From the NCBI GenBank assembly GCA_965215945.1, contig CBDCFC010000021.1:1-64000 (forward strand): 64,000 bases of DNA, in the 5' to 3' direction. Under the pieces are notes generated by a model. It had not been told where the DNA came from, did no database searches, and was given only the letters and a program-made list of their open reading frames with translations. The DNA is from JAHEKD01 sp965215945. Its GTDB lineage: Bacteria; Pseudomonadota; Gammaproteobacteria; Arenicellales; JAHEKD01. The translations under genes were made by a program, and so were the position numbers. This document shows positions 16,706-24,485 of the stretch, piece after piece; within the stretch, counting starts at the first letter, position 1, and each line of letters starts with the position of its first letter.

Positions 16706-17460
16706 TGCTTACTTTTGATAATGTAAAAAAACATTTTGGCGGTCACGAAGTACTCAAAGGAGTCAGCTTCGATGTCGAGGACGGTGAAACATTAGTGATT
16801 GTAGGGCCTTCAGGCACTGGTAAAAGTGTTTCTCTTAAACATATGGTTGGTCTTTTGAAGCCAAGCAGCGGTGACATACTTTTCGAAGGGAAAAGCATTT
16901 TAGGTTTAAGAGGCAAGGAGTTAGCTGAACACAGGCGTAATTTTGGAATGCTGTTTCAGTCCGGTGCTTTACTGGCCTGGTTGACAGTTGAGCAAAATAT
17001 AGCACTGCCACTTATTGAACAGAGAAAGCTTTCCATTAAAGAAATTGAGAAGAAAGTTCAGCACAGCATTGAGCTTCTCGGCCTTGAAGGATCAGAAACA
17101 AAAAGACCATCTGAAATTTCCGGAGGTATGAAAAAAAGAGTAGGTTTGGCCAGAGCAATAGTTATGGAACCCAAAGTTATTCTTTATGATGAGCCTACTT
17201 CCGGCCTTGATCCAGTTATGTCCAGACATATTGATAAGATGATTCAGGACATGCAGGAGGAGTTTGGTATTACTTCGATAGTAGTAACACATGACTTACA
17301 CAGCGCATTTAGCATAGGTGATAGAGTTGCCATGCTTAACAAAGGCAAAATAGTTGAAATTGGCACCCCTGAAGAGTTTGTTAAATCAGAGGATCCATTT
17401 GTTCAGGAATTTATTAAAGCACAGTTTTCTGCAGGACATATAGAAGGGATTAAATTATGA
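16705..17460 (+). CDS. mlaF: MlaF-family ABC transporter ATPase
   Basis: A 251-residue ABC ATPase. It has Walker A GPSGTGKS (about 34-41), the Q-loop in MLFQSGALLAWLTVEQN, the signature SEISGGMKKRVGLARA, Walker B VILYDEPTSGLDP, and the switch His in VVTHDLHSAF. SGGM instead of SGGQ in the signature is typical of MlaF. The start overlaps mlaE by 1 nt and the stop overlaps mlaD by 4 nt. It powers lipid transport by the MlaE/MlaD complex. Confidence 0.95.
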   Translation: MLTFDNVKKHFGGHEVLKGVSFDVEDGETLVIVGPSGTGKSVSLKHMVGLLKPSSGDILFEGKSILGLRGKELAEHRRNFGMLFQSGALLAWLTVEQNIALPLIEQRKLSIKEIEKKVQHSIELLGLEGSETKRPSEISGGMKKRVGLARAIVMEPKVILYDEPTSGLDPVMSRHIDKMIQDMQEEFGITSIVVTHDLHSAFSIGDRVAMLNKGKIVEIGTPEEFVKSEDPFVQEFIKAQFSAGHIEGIKL

Positions 17461-18590
17461 GTGTTAAAGAACCCGCATCAAGATTGATAAAAACAGAAAT
17501 GATAGTCGGCTTGTTTTTTATAGTCGCAATTGTAGTTCTCGGTTATTTTACGATTATCCTCAACCCGGAAGCTAATCTGGATAAAAAGTACGAAAGAACT
17601 GTTCAGTTTAACGAAAATACCGGCAATCTCAAAGAAGGTGCCACGGTTAGAATCAAAGGCGTGGATGTAGGTCGTGTATTAAAAGTTACTATGAGTGAAG
17701 ATTATCAGTCCGTTTTGGTTACTCTAAGCTTTAAAACAAAACCTAAGATCTACAAAGACTACAAAGTTAAAGTAATAGTTTCTTCTTTGCTTGGTGGTGA
17801 ATATCTGGATATAAATATCGGTACAGTTGCAGCAGGTGAGCTCGATGAAAGTACCATTCTTAAAGGGCAAGCACCAAGAGATCTAATGGGAGATGCAGCT
17901 GAAGTTGTTTATGAAGTTCGCAACAGCCTGGAAAAGGACAAGCTAATGGATCGATTGGCAACTATTCTTAAAAACCTGGAAAAGTCATCAAACCAGATGA
18001 CTAAAGTTTTTGATCATATCAGTGAAGGTAAAGGAACACTTGGTAAATTAATTTATGATGAAGGAGTTCTTACTAAAATCGAAGAAGCCCTTGCCCCATT
18101 TAAGCAGGCAGGTTTGAGCGTAGAAAAAGCTGGAGACAAAGTAGGATCAGCAGCAGATGAACTTAAAAAGTTTGGTACTAGCCTAAATGGTGTTCTTGAT
18201 GAAGCTAAAACTGGTAAAGGTCTTCTAGGTAAGATTCTCTATGACGAAAAAGCCTGGGGAGAATTTGAAAAATCTATCGCCAATCTTAAATCATTCAGTG
18301 AAAAACTTAATAGTAACGATAGTACAGTTGGGAAAATCCTTTCAGATAAAGGCGCTCTTTATAAAGACTTCCAGAAGTTTGTTGCTGACTTAAAAGAAAT
18401 CTCAGAAAAAATCAATAAAGGCGAAGGCACCATTGCCAAGCTTATTAATGACGACGAAGCCTACAACGATCTTAAGGCTATCTTGAAAGATGGTAAGAAG
18501 ACTTTAAATGAAGTTCAGCACGCCGTACAGGACTTCCGTGAGCAGGCTCCAATTTCAACATTCGGCGGTATAATCTTCGGAACTCTCTAA
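17457..18590 (+). CDS. mlaD: MlaD-type MCE-domain protein with C-terminal repeats
   Basis: A 377-residue protein with one N-terminal TM (about 17-36) and an MCE domain (about 43-125: VQFNENTGNLKEGATVRIKG...GRV...SLLGGEYLDI). This is the periplasmic lipid-binding ring subunit of the Mla system. After it come four about 40-residue helical repeats, each opening G-x-GTLGKLIYDE or a variant. E. coli MlaD is about half this length, so the extra part may form a longer tunnel or partner site; this is inference. It is coupled to mlaF upstream and to the riboflavin gene downstream (shared base). Confidence 0.92.
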   Translation: MSVKEPASRLIKTEMIVGLFFIVAIVVLGYFTIILNPEANLDKKYERTVQFNENTGNLKEGATVRIKGVDVGRVLKVTMSEDYQSVLVTLSFKTKPKIYKDYKVKVIVSSLLGGEYLDINIGTVAAGELDESTILKGQAPRDLMGDAAEVVYEVRNSLEKDKLMDRLATILKNLEKSSNQMTKVFDHISEGKGTLGKLIYDEGVLTKIEEALAPFKQAGLSVEKAGDKVGSAADELKKFGTSLNGVLDEAKTGKGLLGKILYDEKAWGEFEKSIANLKSFSEKLNSNDSTVGKILSDKGALYKDFQKFVADLKEISEKINKGEGTIAKLINDDEAYNDLKAILKDGKKTLNEVQHAVQDFREQAPISTFGGIIFGTL

Positions 18591-19801
18591 TGTATGGTGG
18601 TATAATTACCAGAGAAGGGAAAATTTTATCAAATAAGGGCACAAATAACGGTTACAAACTTGTCATGGAGTCGGATGTTTCGTCTCTGGTAAAGGAAGGC
18701 GATTCAGTTGGCATCAACGGAGTCTGCCTGACTGTAACTGAATTTGACGAAAAAACTGTGGCTTTTGATGTCTGGCCTGAAACTCTGAAGCGAACAACCC
18801 TCCCGGACCTCAAAGAAGGTGATATTGTACACGTTGATCTACCATTAAAGCATGGAGAGTTTATCGGCGGTCACAATATACTTGGTCATGTGGACTATAT
18901 AGCTTCTACGGTAGAAATAACCGAAGTTGAAGGATCAGATCAGGTAAAAATATGGTTTGACCTACCAGCAGCTTTTCGTGACTTAATTCCGGTAAGAGGC
19001 TCAGTCGCAGTTGACGGAGTAAGTTTAACTATTACAGATAGAAGAAAAGATGCGTTTTCAGTATCTCTTATACCTGAAACACTTGAGAGAACGCACTTAG
19101 GAAAATTAACATTAGGTGACAAAGTGAATATTGAAGTAGATTTTAACTCTCGTCATATCCAGGACAGCAGCGGAATACTTTCTTTAAACATACCGGATGA
19201 ATTCAGAGCTGAGAAGTCAGATCAAATTGGCTGGGCCTATGAAACCCTTAAAAAGGGCGGTGCAGTTGTGATCGTTGATGAAAATGGAGATGCAACTGAA
19301 TGTGCCATTGTAGCTTCTACAGAAAAGCTATCAGCAGAAGTTTTGACCTTTGCTATGGGAATGGCTCGTGGCGGATGCACATTAGCCGTTGATGGTTATA
19401 TCGCAGAAAGACTGGCAATACCTGCACCGGTTATAAATAAAGAACTGGACGAAGAGGGACGCCGGTATTTGGTTCCTATTAACCATCTTGAAAATGAAGA
19501 AAATGATTTTACTGCGGCGGCAATGTTAAAGACAATCACTTTATTCAATGACTCATCCAAAGGTATTGGCGACTGGAAATGCCCCGGTAATGTAAGCTCA
19601 GTCCAAGTATATAATGATGAAGTGAACAGACGTCATGGAGTTTTAGAAGCTTCAATAAAAGTTATGAGAGAGTCTGGTCTAAACCCTTCAGCTCTGTGTT
19701 TAACTTTATTAGCTGCCGATGGTACGCGTTTTAATGCCGAACAGGCGGATGCTTTTGCGGCCCGTTTTGAACTGCCTCTTATAAAAATGTCCAACCTTTA
19801 A
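18590..19801 (+). CDS. ribE: riboflavin synthase fused to a decayed DHBP-synthase-like domain
   Basis: A 403-residue protein. Residues 1 to about 195 are riboflavin synthase (two lumazine-binding repeats: GVCLTVT, PETLKRTTL, GGHNILGHVD; then VDGVSLTIT, PETLERTHL, VNIEVDFNSRHI), which dismutates dimethylribityl-lumazine to riboflavin. Residues about 210-400 align with RibB (3,4-dihydroxy-2-butanone-4-phosphate synthase), but its catalytic motifs are missing: the DDEDRENEGD position reads DENGDATECA, TG-x-SAxDR reads NDFTAAAM, PGHVFPL reads PGNVSSV. This half is probably non-catalytic. Fusions usually join RibB to RibA, not RibE to RibB. The start codon shares a base with the mlaD stop. Confidence 0.85.
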   Translation: MYGGIITREGKILSNKGTNNGYKLVMESDVSSLVKEGDSVGINGVCLTVTEFDEKTVAFDVWPETLKRTTLPDLKEGDIVHVDLPLKHGEFIGGHNILGHVDYIASTVEITEVEGSDQVKIWFDLPAAFRDLIPVRGSVAVDGVSLTITDRRKDAFSVSLIPETLERTHLGKLTLGDKVNIEVDFNSRHIQDSSGILSLNIPDEFRAEKSDQIGWAYETLKKGGAVVIVDENGDATECAIVASTEKLSAEVLTFAMGMARGGCTLAVDGYIAERLAIPAPVINKELDEEGRRYLVPINHLENEENDFTAAAMLKTITLFNDSSKGIGDWKCPGNVSSVQVYNDEVNRRHGVLEASIKVMRESGLNPSALCLTLLAADGTRFNAEQADAFAARFELPLIKMSNL

Positions 19802-19825
19802 AACTTATTACTGACAGTTGCTGCA

Positions 19826-19854
19826 AAATTTAGTAGAATAATACTACTAAATTT
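19826..19854. repeat. perfect 11-bp inverted repeat upstream of the kinase gene
   Basis: AAATTTAGTAG (19826-19836) and CTACTAAATTT (19844-19854) flank a 7-nt spacer, ending a few bases before the GTG start of the receiver/kinase gene. The arms are AT-rich with no U-tract, so an operator or 5'-UTR hairpin is more likely than a terminator for the Mla/rib unit. Confidence 0.6.
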
Positions 19855-19865
19855 GGAAACGTTAG

Positions 19866-21047
19866 GTGAATAACAAAGTTTTAATAGTAGATGACTCACC
19901 AGCAGATATTCTGCTTCTAAAGAGGTTAATGAAAGGCTCTCCATTTGAATTTGACTCTGTTGAATCAATTCAAGAGGCTGAGCTTTACTTTGAAAAAAAT
20001 TTACCTGTAGCCATTATCCTAGACTATTTGCTGCCTGGCGGTGACTCCATGTCTATCATAGATAAGTACCATAATAATATGGCAATTATTTTGTTGACTG
20101 GGATGGAGGATCCTGAAATTGGCTTATCTGCTGTAAAAAGGGGGGCTCAGGACTTCCTTATTAAAGGTTCAATAAATAAAAACCTGTTGCAAAAATCACT
20201 CCAGTATTCATTGGAAAGGCAAACTCTGAAAAAAAGAGTCAATAGTGTTGAAAAAATGGCCACTTTGGGGCGTATGTCCAGCGGTATAGCACACGAAATG
20301 AATACCCCCATTCAGTATGTCAGTGATAACCTGTATTTTCTAGAAAAAGAGTTTTCTTCTATATTAAAGAATATGCAACAAATTCAAAGTCTTGTTGAGG
20401 CAGCCGATGATTGCAGTTTGAAAGCATCATTAAATAAACTCATCTCAGAAATCGATTTAAGCTTTTTAAGTACGGAGATTCCAGATGCTGTTAAACAGTC
20501 GGTAAATGGAATGGATAAAATTGCAAAGTTAGTCATGGCATTAAAAAACTATGCAAGCAATGAAACTTCAGAAACGAAAAAGCTCGATATAAATAAAATA
20601 ATAAGGCAGTCTGCAGAGAGTGTCAGTTCCAGGTTTAATGAGATTCTTCAAGTTAAATTTAATGCCGGTGAAAATTTAAAAAGCTTTCTTGCCGAGGAAA
20701 GGAATCTGCAACAGATTATTGATAATATTTTAGATAACTCGGTTTATGAGCTTAAAAAGCAGTTTAGTAAGACTCAAAGCAAGGGTATTATTGAAATAGA
20801 GTCAAAGCAGTTAGAGAATGCAATTGAAATACGTATTTCAGATAATGGTCCCGGAATATCTGAAGACGTTCAAAGTCATATATTTGATCCATTTTACACG
20901 ACAAGGAGCTTTGACGGTTGCTTAGGTCAGGGTCTGGCAATTGTACACCGGATTGTTCATGAAGTTTTATTGGGAACTGTAACGGTCCATTCTAAAAACA
21001 GTGAGGGCTGTACCTTCATTGTGACGATACCTAACCAGCAACTTTAA
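19866..21047 (+). CDS. response-regulator receiver / histidine kinase hybrid
   Basis: A 393-residue cytoplasmic protein. Residues 4-118 are a receiver domain (D9-D10, phospho-acceptor D53 in IILDYLLPGG, T78, K100). Next is a HisKA-type segment with H143 (MATLGRMSSGIAHEMNTPIQY), then a HATPase domain with N-box (QIIDNILDNSVYEL), G1 (ISDNGPGI), F-box (FDPFYTTR) and G2 (GQGLAIVHRI). With no sensor or TM segment, it is likely switched by phosphotransfer to its own receiver. The GTG start has GGAAA 7 nt upstream. No separate response regulator is adjacent. Confidence 0.9.
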   Translation: MNNKVLIVDDSPADILLLKRLMKGSPFEFDSVESIQEAELYFEKNLPVAIILDYLLPGGDSMSIIDKYHNNMAIILLTGMEDPEIGLSAVKRGAQDFLIKGSINKNLLQKSLQYSLERQTLKKRVNSVEKMATLGRMSSGIAHEMNTPIQYVSDNLYFLEKEFSSILKNMQQIQSLVEAADDCSLKASLNKLISEIDLSFLSTEIPDAVKQSVNGMDKIAKLVMALKNYASNETSETKKLDINKIIRQSAESVSSRFNEILQVKFNAGENLKSFLAEERNLQQIIDNILDNSVYELKKQFSKTQSKGIIEIESKQLENAIEIRISDNGPGISEDVQSHIFDPFYTTRSFDGCLGQGLAIVHRIVHEVLLGTVTVHSKNSEGCTFIVTIPNQQL

Positions 21048-21056
21048 TTTTATTAT

Positions 21057-21908
21057 CTATTCAACCTTCTCAAGGTTCATTGAAGTCATAGCTTCTTCTA
21101 TATTTTTTGGGGTATTCAGTGCCCAGTCGTAGTCAATATAGTCATTAACTTGACCATGTAGCTCTTCTGGTGCATATGCTTCTATAAAGCCTTCAACTGA
21201 GTTATAAGGTTCAACTTCAAAATCTTTTTCAAACCAGTCCATTAGTTTAGTAACACTGACTGTTTCGGAGCTGAGTTGAATGTGTAAAGGGTTTTTAAGG
21301 GCATTCTTCGTAAGTCTTGTTAATTCTTCGTTTATACTCTGTTCTGTAAAGATCTTACGGTTCAGCCCTGGACAGGAAACAGAGGCACAATTAAGAGCGA
21401 AATGAATTTTTGCTTCCTTCATAGGGCGAAGAATTTTATGCTCTATGTGATCCAGGCTGTATTTAGCATTTCCAACCTGGTGATGTGTATTTTTCCAGCC
21501 AATTTCCTTCATGCTGGGAAGTGGATAATTAGAACAGACATCGACTATAGTGAAGAAGTTGTAGGCGTTGATCCAAAATGCGAGTTTAGCCTTTGTTTCT
21601 TCCGGAGCTTTAGCAGTTTTTAGATTTTGGATCTGTTCTTTTAGTAAAGATTGAAAAAGTTCATCGTTCATTAGTTTTTCATAGTCAAAAGCATTGTGTT
21701 GAAAGGGGCCATAAGTGCCTTTGTAAGAGTTTTGAACTATACCAATGTCGAGGATTTTTTGGAATGCACTCCAATCTGCTTCATTCAGTTTTTTAACTGT
21801 ATGAGAAACTGGTTTTTTCCCTTTATCACATGAAAGCATGAAAATGATTAAAAGTCCTATCATATAGGTGCAAATCAGAGAAAGGGTTCTGCTTAAAGTG
21901 TTCTTCAT
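21057..21908 (-). CDS. DUF547 lipoprotein
   Basis: A 283-residue protein with a hydrophobic N-terminus ending in the lipobox FMLSC (lipid attachment at Cys27). The body is a DUF547 domain: KAKLAFWINAYNFFTIVDV, YSLDHIEHKILRP, and HFALNCASVSCPGL with conserved Cys residues. DUF547 resembles papain/transglutaminase-fold proteins, but its activity is unknown. The gene overlaps the stop of the upstream flavoprotein/ferredoxin gene by 4 nt (ATGA), suggesting that both act in one envelope redox process. Confidence 0.88.
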   Translation of the reverse strand: MKNTLSRTLSLICTYMIGLLIIFMLSCDKGKKPVSHTVKKLNEADWSAFQKILDIGIVQNSYKGTYGPFQHNAFDYEKLMNDELFQSLLKEQIQNLKTAKAPEETKAKLAFWINAYNFFTIVDVCSNYPLPSMKEIGWKNTHHQVGNAKYSLDHIEHKILRPMKEAKIHFALNCASVSCPGLNRKIFTEQSINEELTRLTKNALKNPLHIQLSSETVSVTKLMDWFEKDFEVEPYNSVEGFIEAYAPEELHGQVNDYIDYDWALNTPKNIEEAMTSMNLEKVE

Positions 21909-24271
21909 TTAAGTCCGGCTTTCCAGTGGCTTTTTCCGTATGAAGGAACTTCGATACTCTGTTTATTATCTGGGTCACCTTTATCAAGAGTGGCAAATGC
22001 CAGAACATCCATTGGGCATTCAGTAATACAGGCAGAGCAGCGGACGCATTGAGCATCATTCATAGGCTTTCCCTGGCTGGCGTAGTTCATAACATCTATT
22101 CCCATATGGCAGACTTTGGTGCAGATATTACATGAGATACACTTCTTTTTTTCCGACACTATGCGGTAACGGGAAAACCTGGTATAAATATTCATGAGGG
22201 CAGCAAGAGGGCAGCCAAAACGACACCAGACTCTACCTCCCATAAAGAAGTAGACGCCAAGTCCAAGAACTCCGGCAAAAAATACATCTATGAGCAGTTT
22301 GTACCCGTATTCAAAGCTTTTACCTACAGCTGTGTTTTGGGCAAATAAAACAAGGATGCTGGTTATGACTGCGAATAATAAAATGAACTGTGCGATGTTC
22401 TCCATTTTTTTTGCTTTAGGTCCGTGCGGTGCTTTTGTTCTGTATTCATCACCTAAAGTTTCTGCCATACCTCCGCAGGAGCAGATCCACCCACAATAGA
22501 TGCCTTTGCCCCAGTATTTGATCATCAACGGAAGAATGATAAAAGTCTGAACTAAAGGGAAATAAATCCAGAAGTCACTTTTACCAAATTCCCACATTGA
22601 AAGCGGCCAGAATAATATGAGTGAAAATGAGCTCCATTTACCGCTGGGAAAAACCTGTTGAATAAATGAGCTGTCTTTGCCAATGAGATTTTCCAGTGGC
22701 TGATAAAGGTGAAACGGCAGGAGAAACAAAAAGAAAACCTGAATGAAAACCAAAGTAAACATCTGATATTTTATATACCGGGTTTTTTTAACATAGACTC
22801 TCCGGGCCGCAAAAAGAGCCATCGTAGTACAGTATAAAAGCGAGTAACTGTAGGTTGTTCCTTCAACCCAGCCACTTTGGGACTCAGCCATAAAGTGATA
22901 ATAAAAATAGGTGAAGGTAAAAAATAAAGCTGCTAGAATGAGGTAACTGTACTTAAGCAGCGGCCAGCCGACTTTGAAATACTTCTCTTTTTGCCTGAAC
23001 ATGAGAATGAGTGCAAAAGTACCGGAGAAAAAAAAAGCGACTGCACCTGTCCAGCCTAACAGGAAGTTTAAGGAAGAATACCAGTTTGAAAAACTAAGTC
23101 CGGCATTGAAAGGGGCTGTGAAAAAGGCCGCTATTTTCTCTGTAAAGCCCTCTGCTTTTTGCACGACATCAAGCGCCATACCGGATTTACCAAAATACAG
23201 CATGGAGAAAAAACTGATCATCGTTACCAGGAAAATGTGCCAGGAGAGGGATTTCTCCCCCTCCATTAAAATACCTGACCGGCGAAAGAACTGAAGCGGC
23301 AATTCTTTACCGGCCATGACGAACACTTGATCGTTATCTATCTCACGTTCGCCCTCCCTTGTGTTCAATACGACGCTTTTGGCGCGTATTTCTTTGATTG
23401 TGGATGTGAAGACGCTGTGAATTTTGCCTTCTTTTTGCCATGTGCTCACTTCCTCCGTATTTTTTTGTTTGGGTCTTGAAAACTGCTCGCCTCTATAGGA
23501 AATCGTTACAGAATTTCCTGTTTTGGCCAGTGCCACTGCAGTTTCCAAAGCTGTATCTCCGCCGCCAACAACCAGTATGTTCTGATCCTTGAATTCGCCA
23601 GGATCAAATAAGCGGTTGCTAACTTTACTCATCTCTTCTCCGGGGATGTTGAGTTTTCTGGCATTGCCGCTTTTTCCAATTGCCAGAATAACCCTCAAAC
23701 TTCGAAGAGTTGAGTCTGCAGTTTTGACTTCCATCACTGCATTTTTGCGGGAAATTTTTTCGACAGGAGTGTCAGTCTGAATATTGAGTTCGAACTCTTC
23801 TATGGATTTTTTCAGGTCTGATAAGAGTGACTCTTTTGTTCCGTTTACGAGCTTCAATTCTGAACTGCTGTCGAAATCTTCAGGGTAACAGAGAATGGGC
23901 TTTCCCTTAGGAAAGTTTTTTATGGTATTAAAAGTGTCTGAACTTTCCAGAACTTTATAATTCAGCTTTCTCTTATGGCATTCTATGGCAGCAGAAATTC
24001 CGGCAGGGCCGGCGCCGATGATTAATATATCGTGGACATCGTTTTCTTTACCAATCTGGTCAGAAAAGCTTTTATCGTAACAAAACTGGCGAACCATTTT
24101 TGCACCACTTTCGGCAGCTGCTTTCAGGAGGGGAATTCCAGTGAGGTCACCGACTATATAACAGCCCTGGAGCGACGACTGCCCTTTGTCATCCAGCTGA
24201 GGGTAGCGTTCTACCTCTCCGGTGGGACAATCTTTTTGCAACCAGTTAAAATAGCTGTTCAATAAGCCCAT
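21905..24271 (-). CDS. flavoprotein oxidoreductase fused to NapH-like ferredoxin membrane protein
   Basis: A 788-residue fusion. Residues about 25-60 (QGCYIVGDLTGIPLLKAAAESG) look like the FAD-contacting C-terminal motif of thioredoxin-reductase-like enzymes, but lie before the GAGPAG Rossmann motif (86-91), a permuted order. A second Rossmann motif (VVGGGDTALETA) binds NAD(P). After about residue 340 come several TM segments, then CGWICSCGG, RVWCRFGCP and two 4Fe-4S motifs (CISCNICTKVC, CVRCSACITECP) typical of NapH/CcoG-like proteins. It probably moves electrons from NAD(P)H through flavin to Fe-S clusters at the inner membrane; the acceptor is unknown. It is coupled to the DUF547 gene. Confidence 0.85.
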   Translation of the reverse strand: MGLLNSYFNWLQKDCPTGEVERYPQLDDKGQSSLQGCYIVGDLTGIPLLKAAAESGAKMVRQFCYDKSFSDQIGKENDVHDILIIGAGPAGISAAIECHKRKLNYKVLESSDTFNTIKNFPKGKPILCYPEDFDSSSELKLVNGTKESLLSDLKKSIEEFELNIQTDTPVEKISRKNAVMEVKTADSTLRSLRVILAIGKSGNARKLNIPGEEMSKVSNRLFDPGEFKDQNILVVGGGDTALETAVALAKTGNSVTISYRGEQFSRPKQKNTEEVSTWQKEGKIHSVFTSTIKEIRAKSVVLNTREGEREIDNDQVFVMAGKELPLQFFRRSGILMEGEKSLSWHIFLVTMISFFSMLYFGKSGMALDVVQKAEGFTEKIAAFFTAPFNAGLSFSNWYSSLNFLLGWTGAVAFFFSGTFALILMFRQKEKYFKVGWPLLKYSYLILAALFFTFTYFYYHFMAESQSGWVEGTTYSYSLLYCTTMALFAARRVYVKKTRYIKYQMFTLVFIQVFFLFLLPFHLYQPLENLIGKDSSFIQQVFPSGKWSSFSLILFWPLSMWEFGKSDFWIYFPLVQTFIILPLMIKYWGKGIYCGWICSCGGMAETLGDEYRTKAPHGPKAKKMENIAQFILLFAVITSILVLFAQNTAVGKSFEYGYKLLIDVFFAGVLGLGVYFFMGGRVWCRFGCPLAALMNIYTRFSRYRIVSEKKKCISCNICTKVCHMGIDVMNYASQGKPMNDAQCVRCSACITECPMDVLAFATLDKGDPDNKQSIEVPSYGKSHWKAGLK

Positions 24272-24485
24272 GAATTAATTCTACAATTAGTTTTTTAGAA
24301 TTTCTATTCCCCAGGGAAGTTAGTTGGTGTCAATTCATGAAAAAATAATGAATTTTTTAAATTTCCTTTATAAACATGACCTGCCTTTATAATGATAATC
24401 TCTTTTTCAACAGGTAAATTATTCACGCCTTATTGATTACTTAGTAACAACTTCTATTTTTAAGAGAATAAATTCAGGGTTTAAG

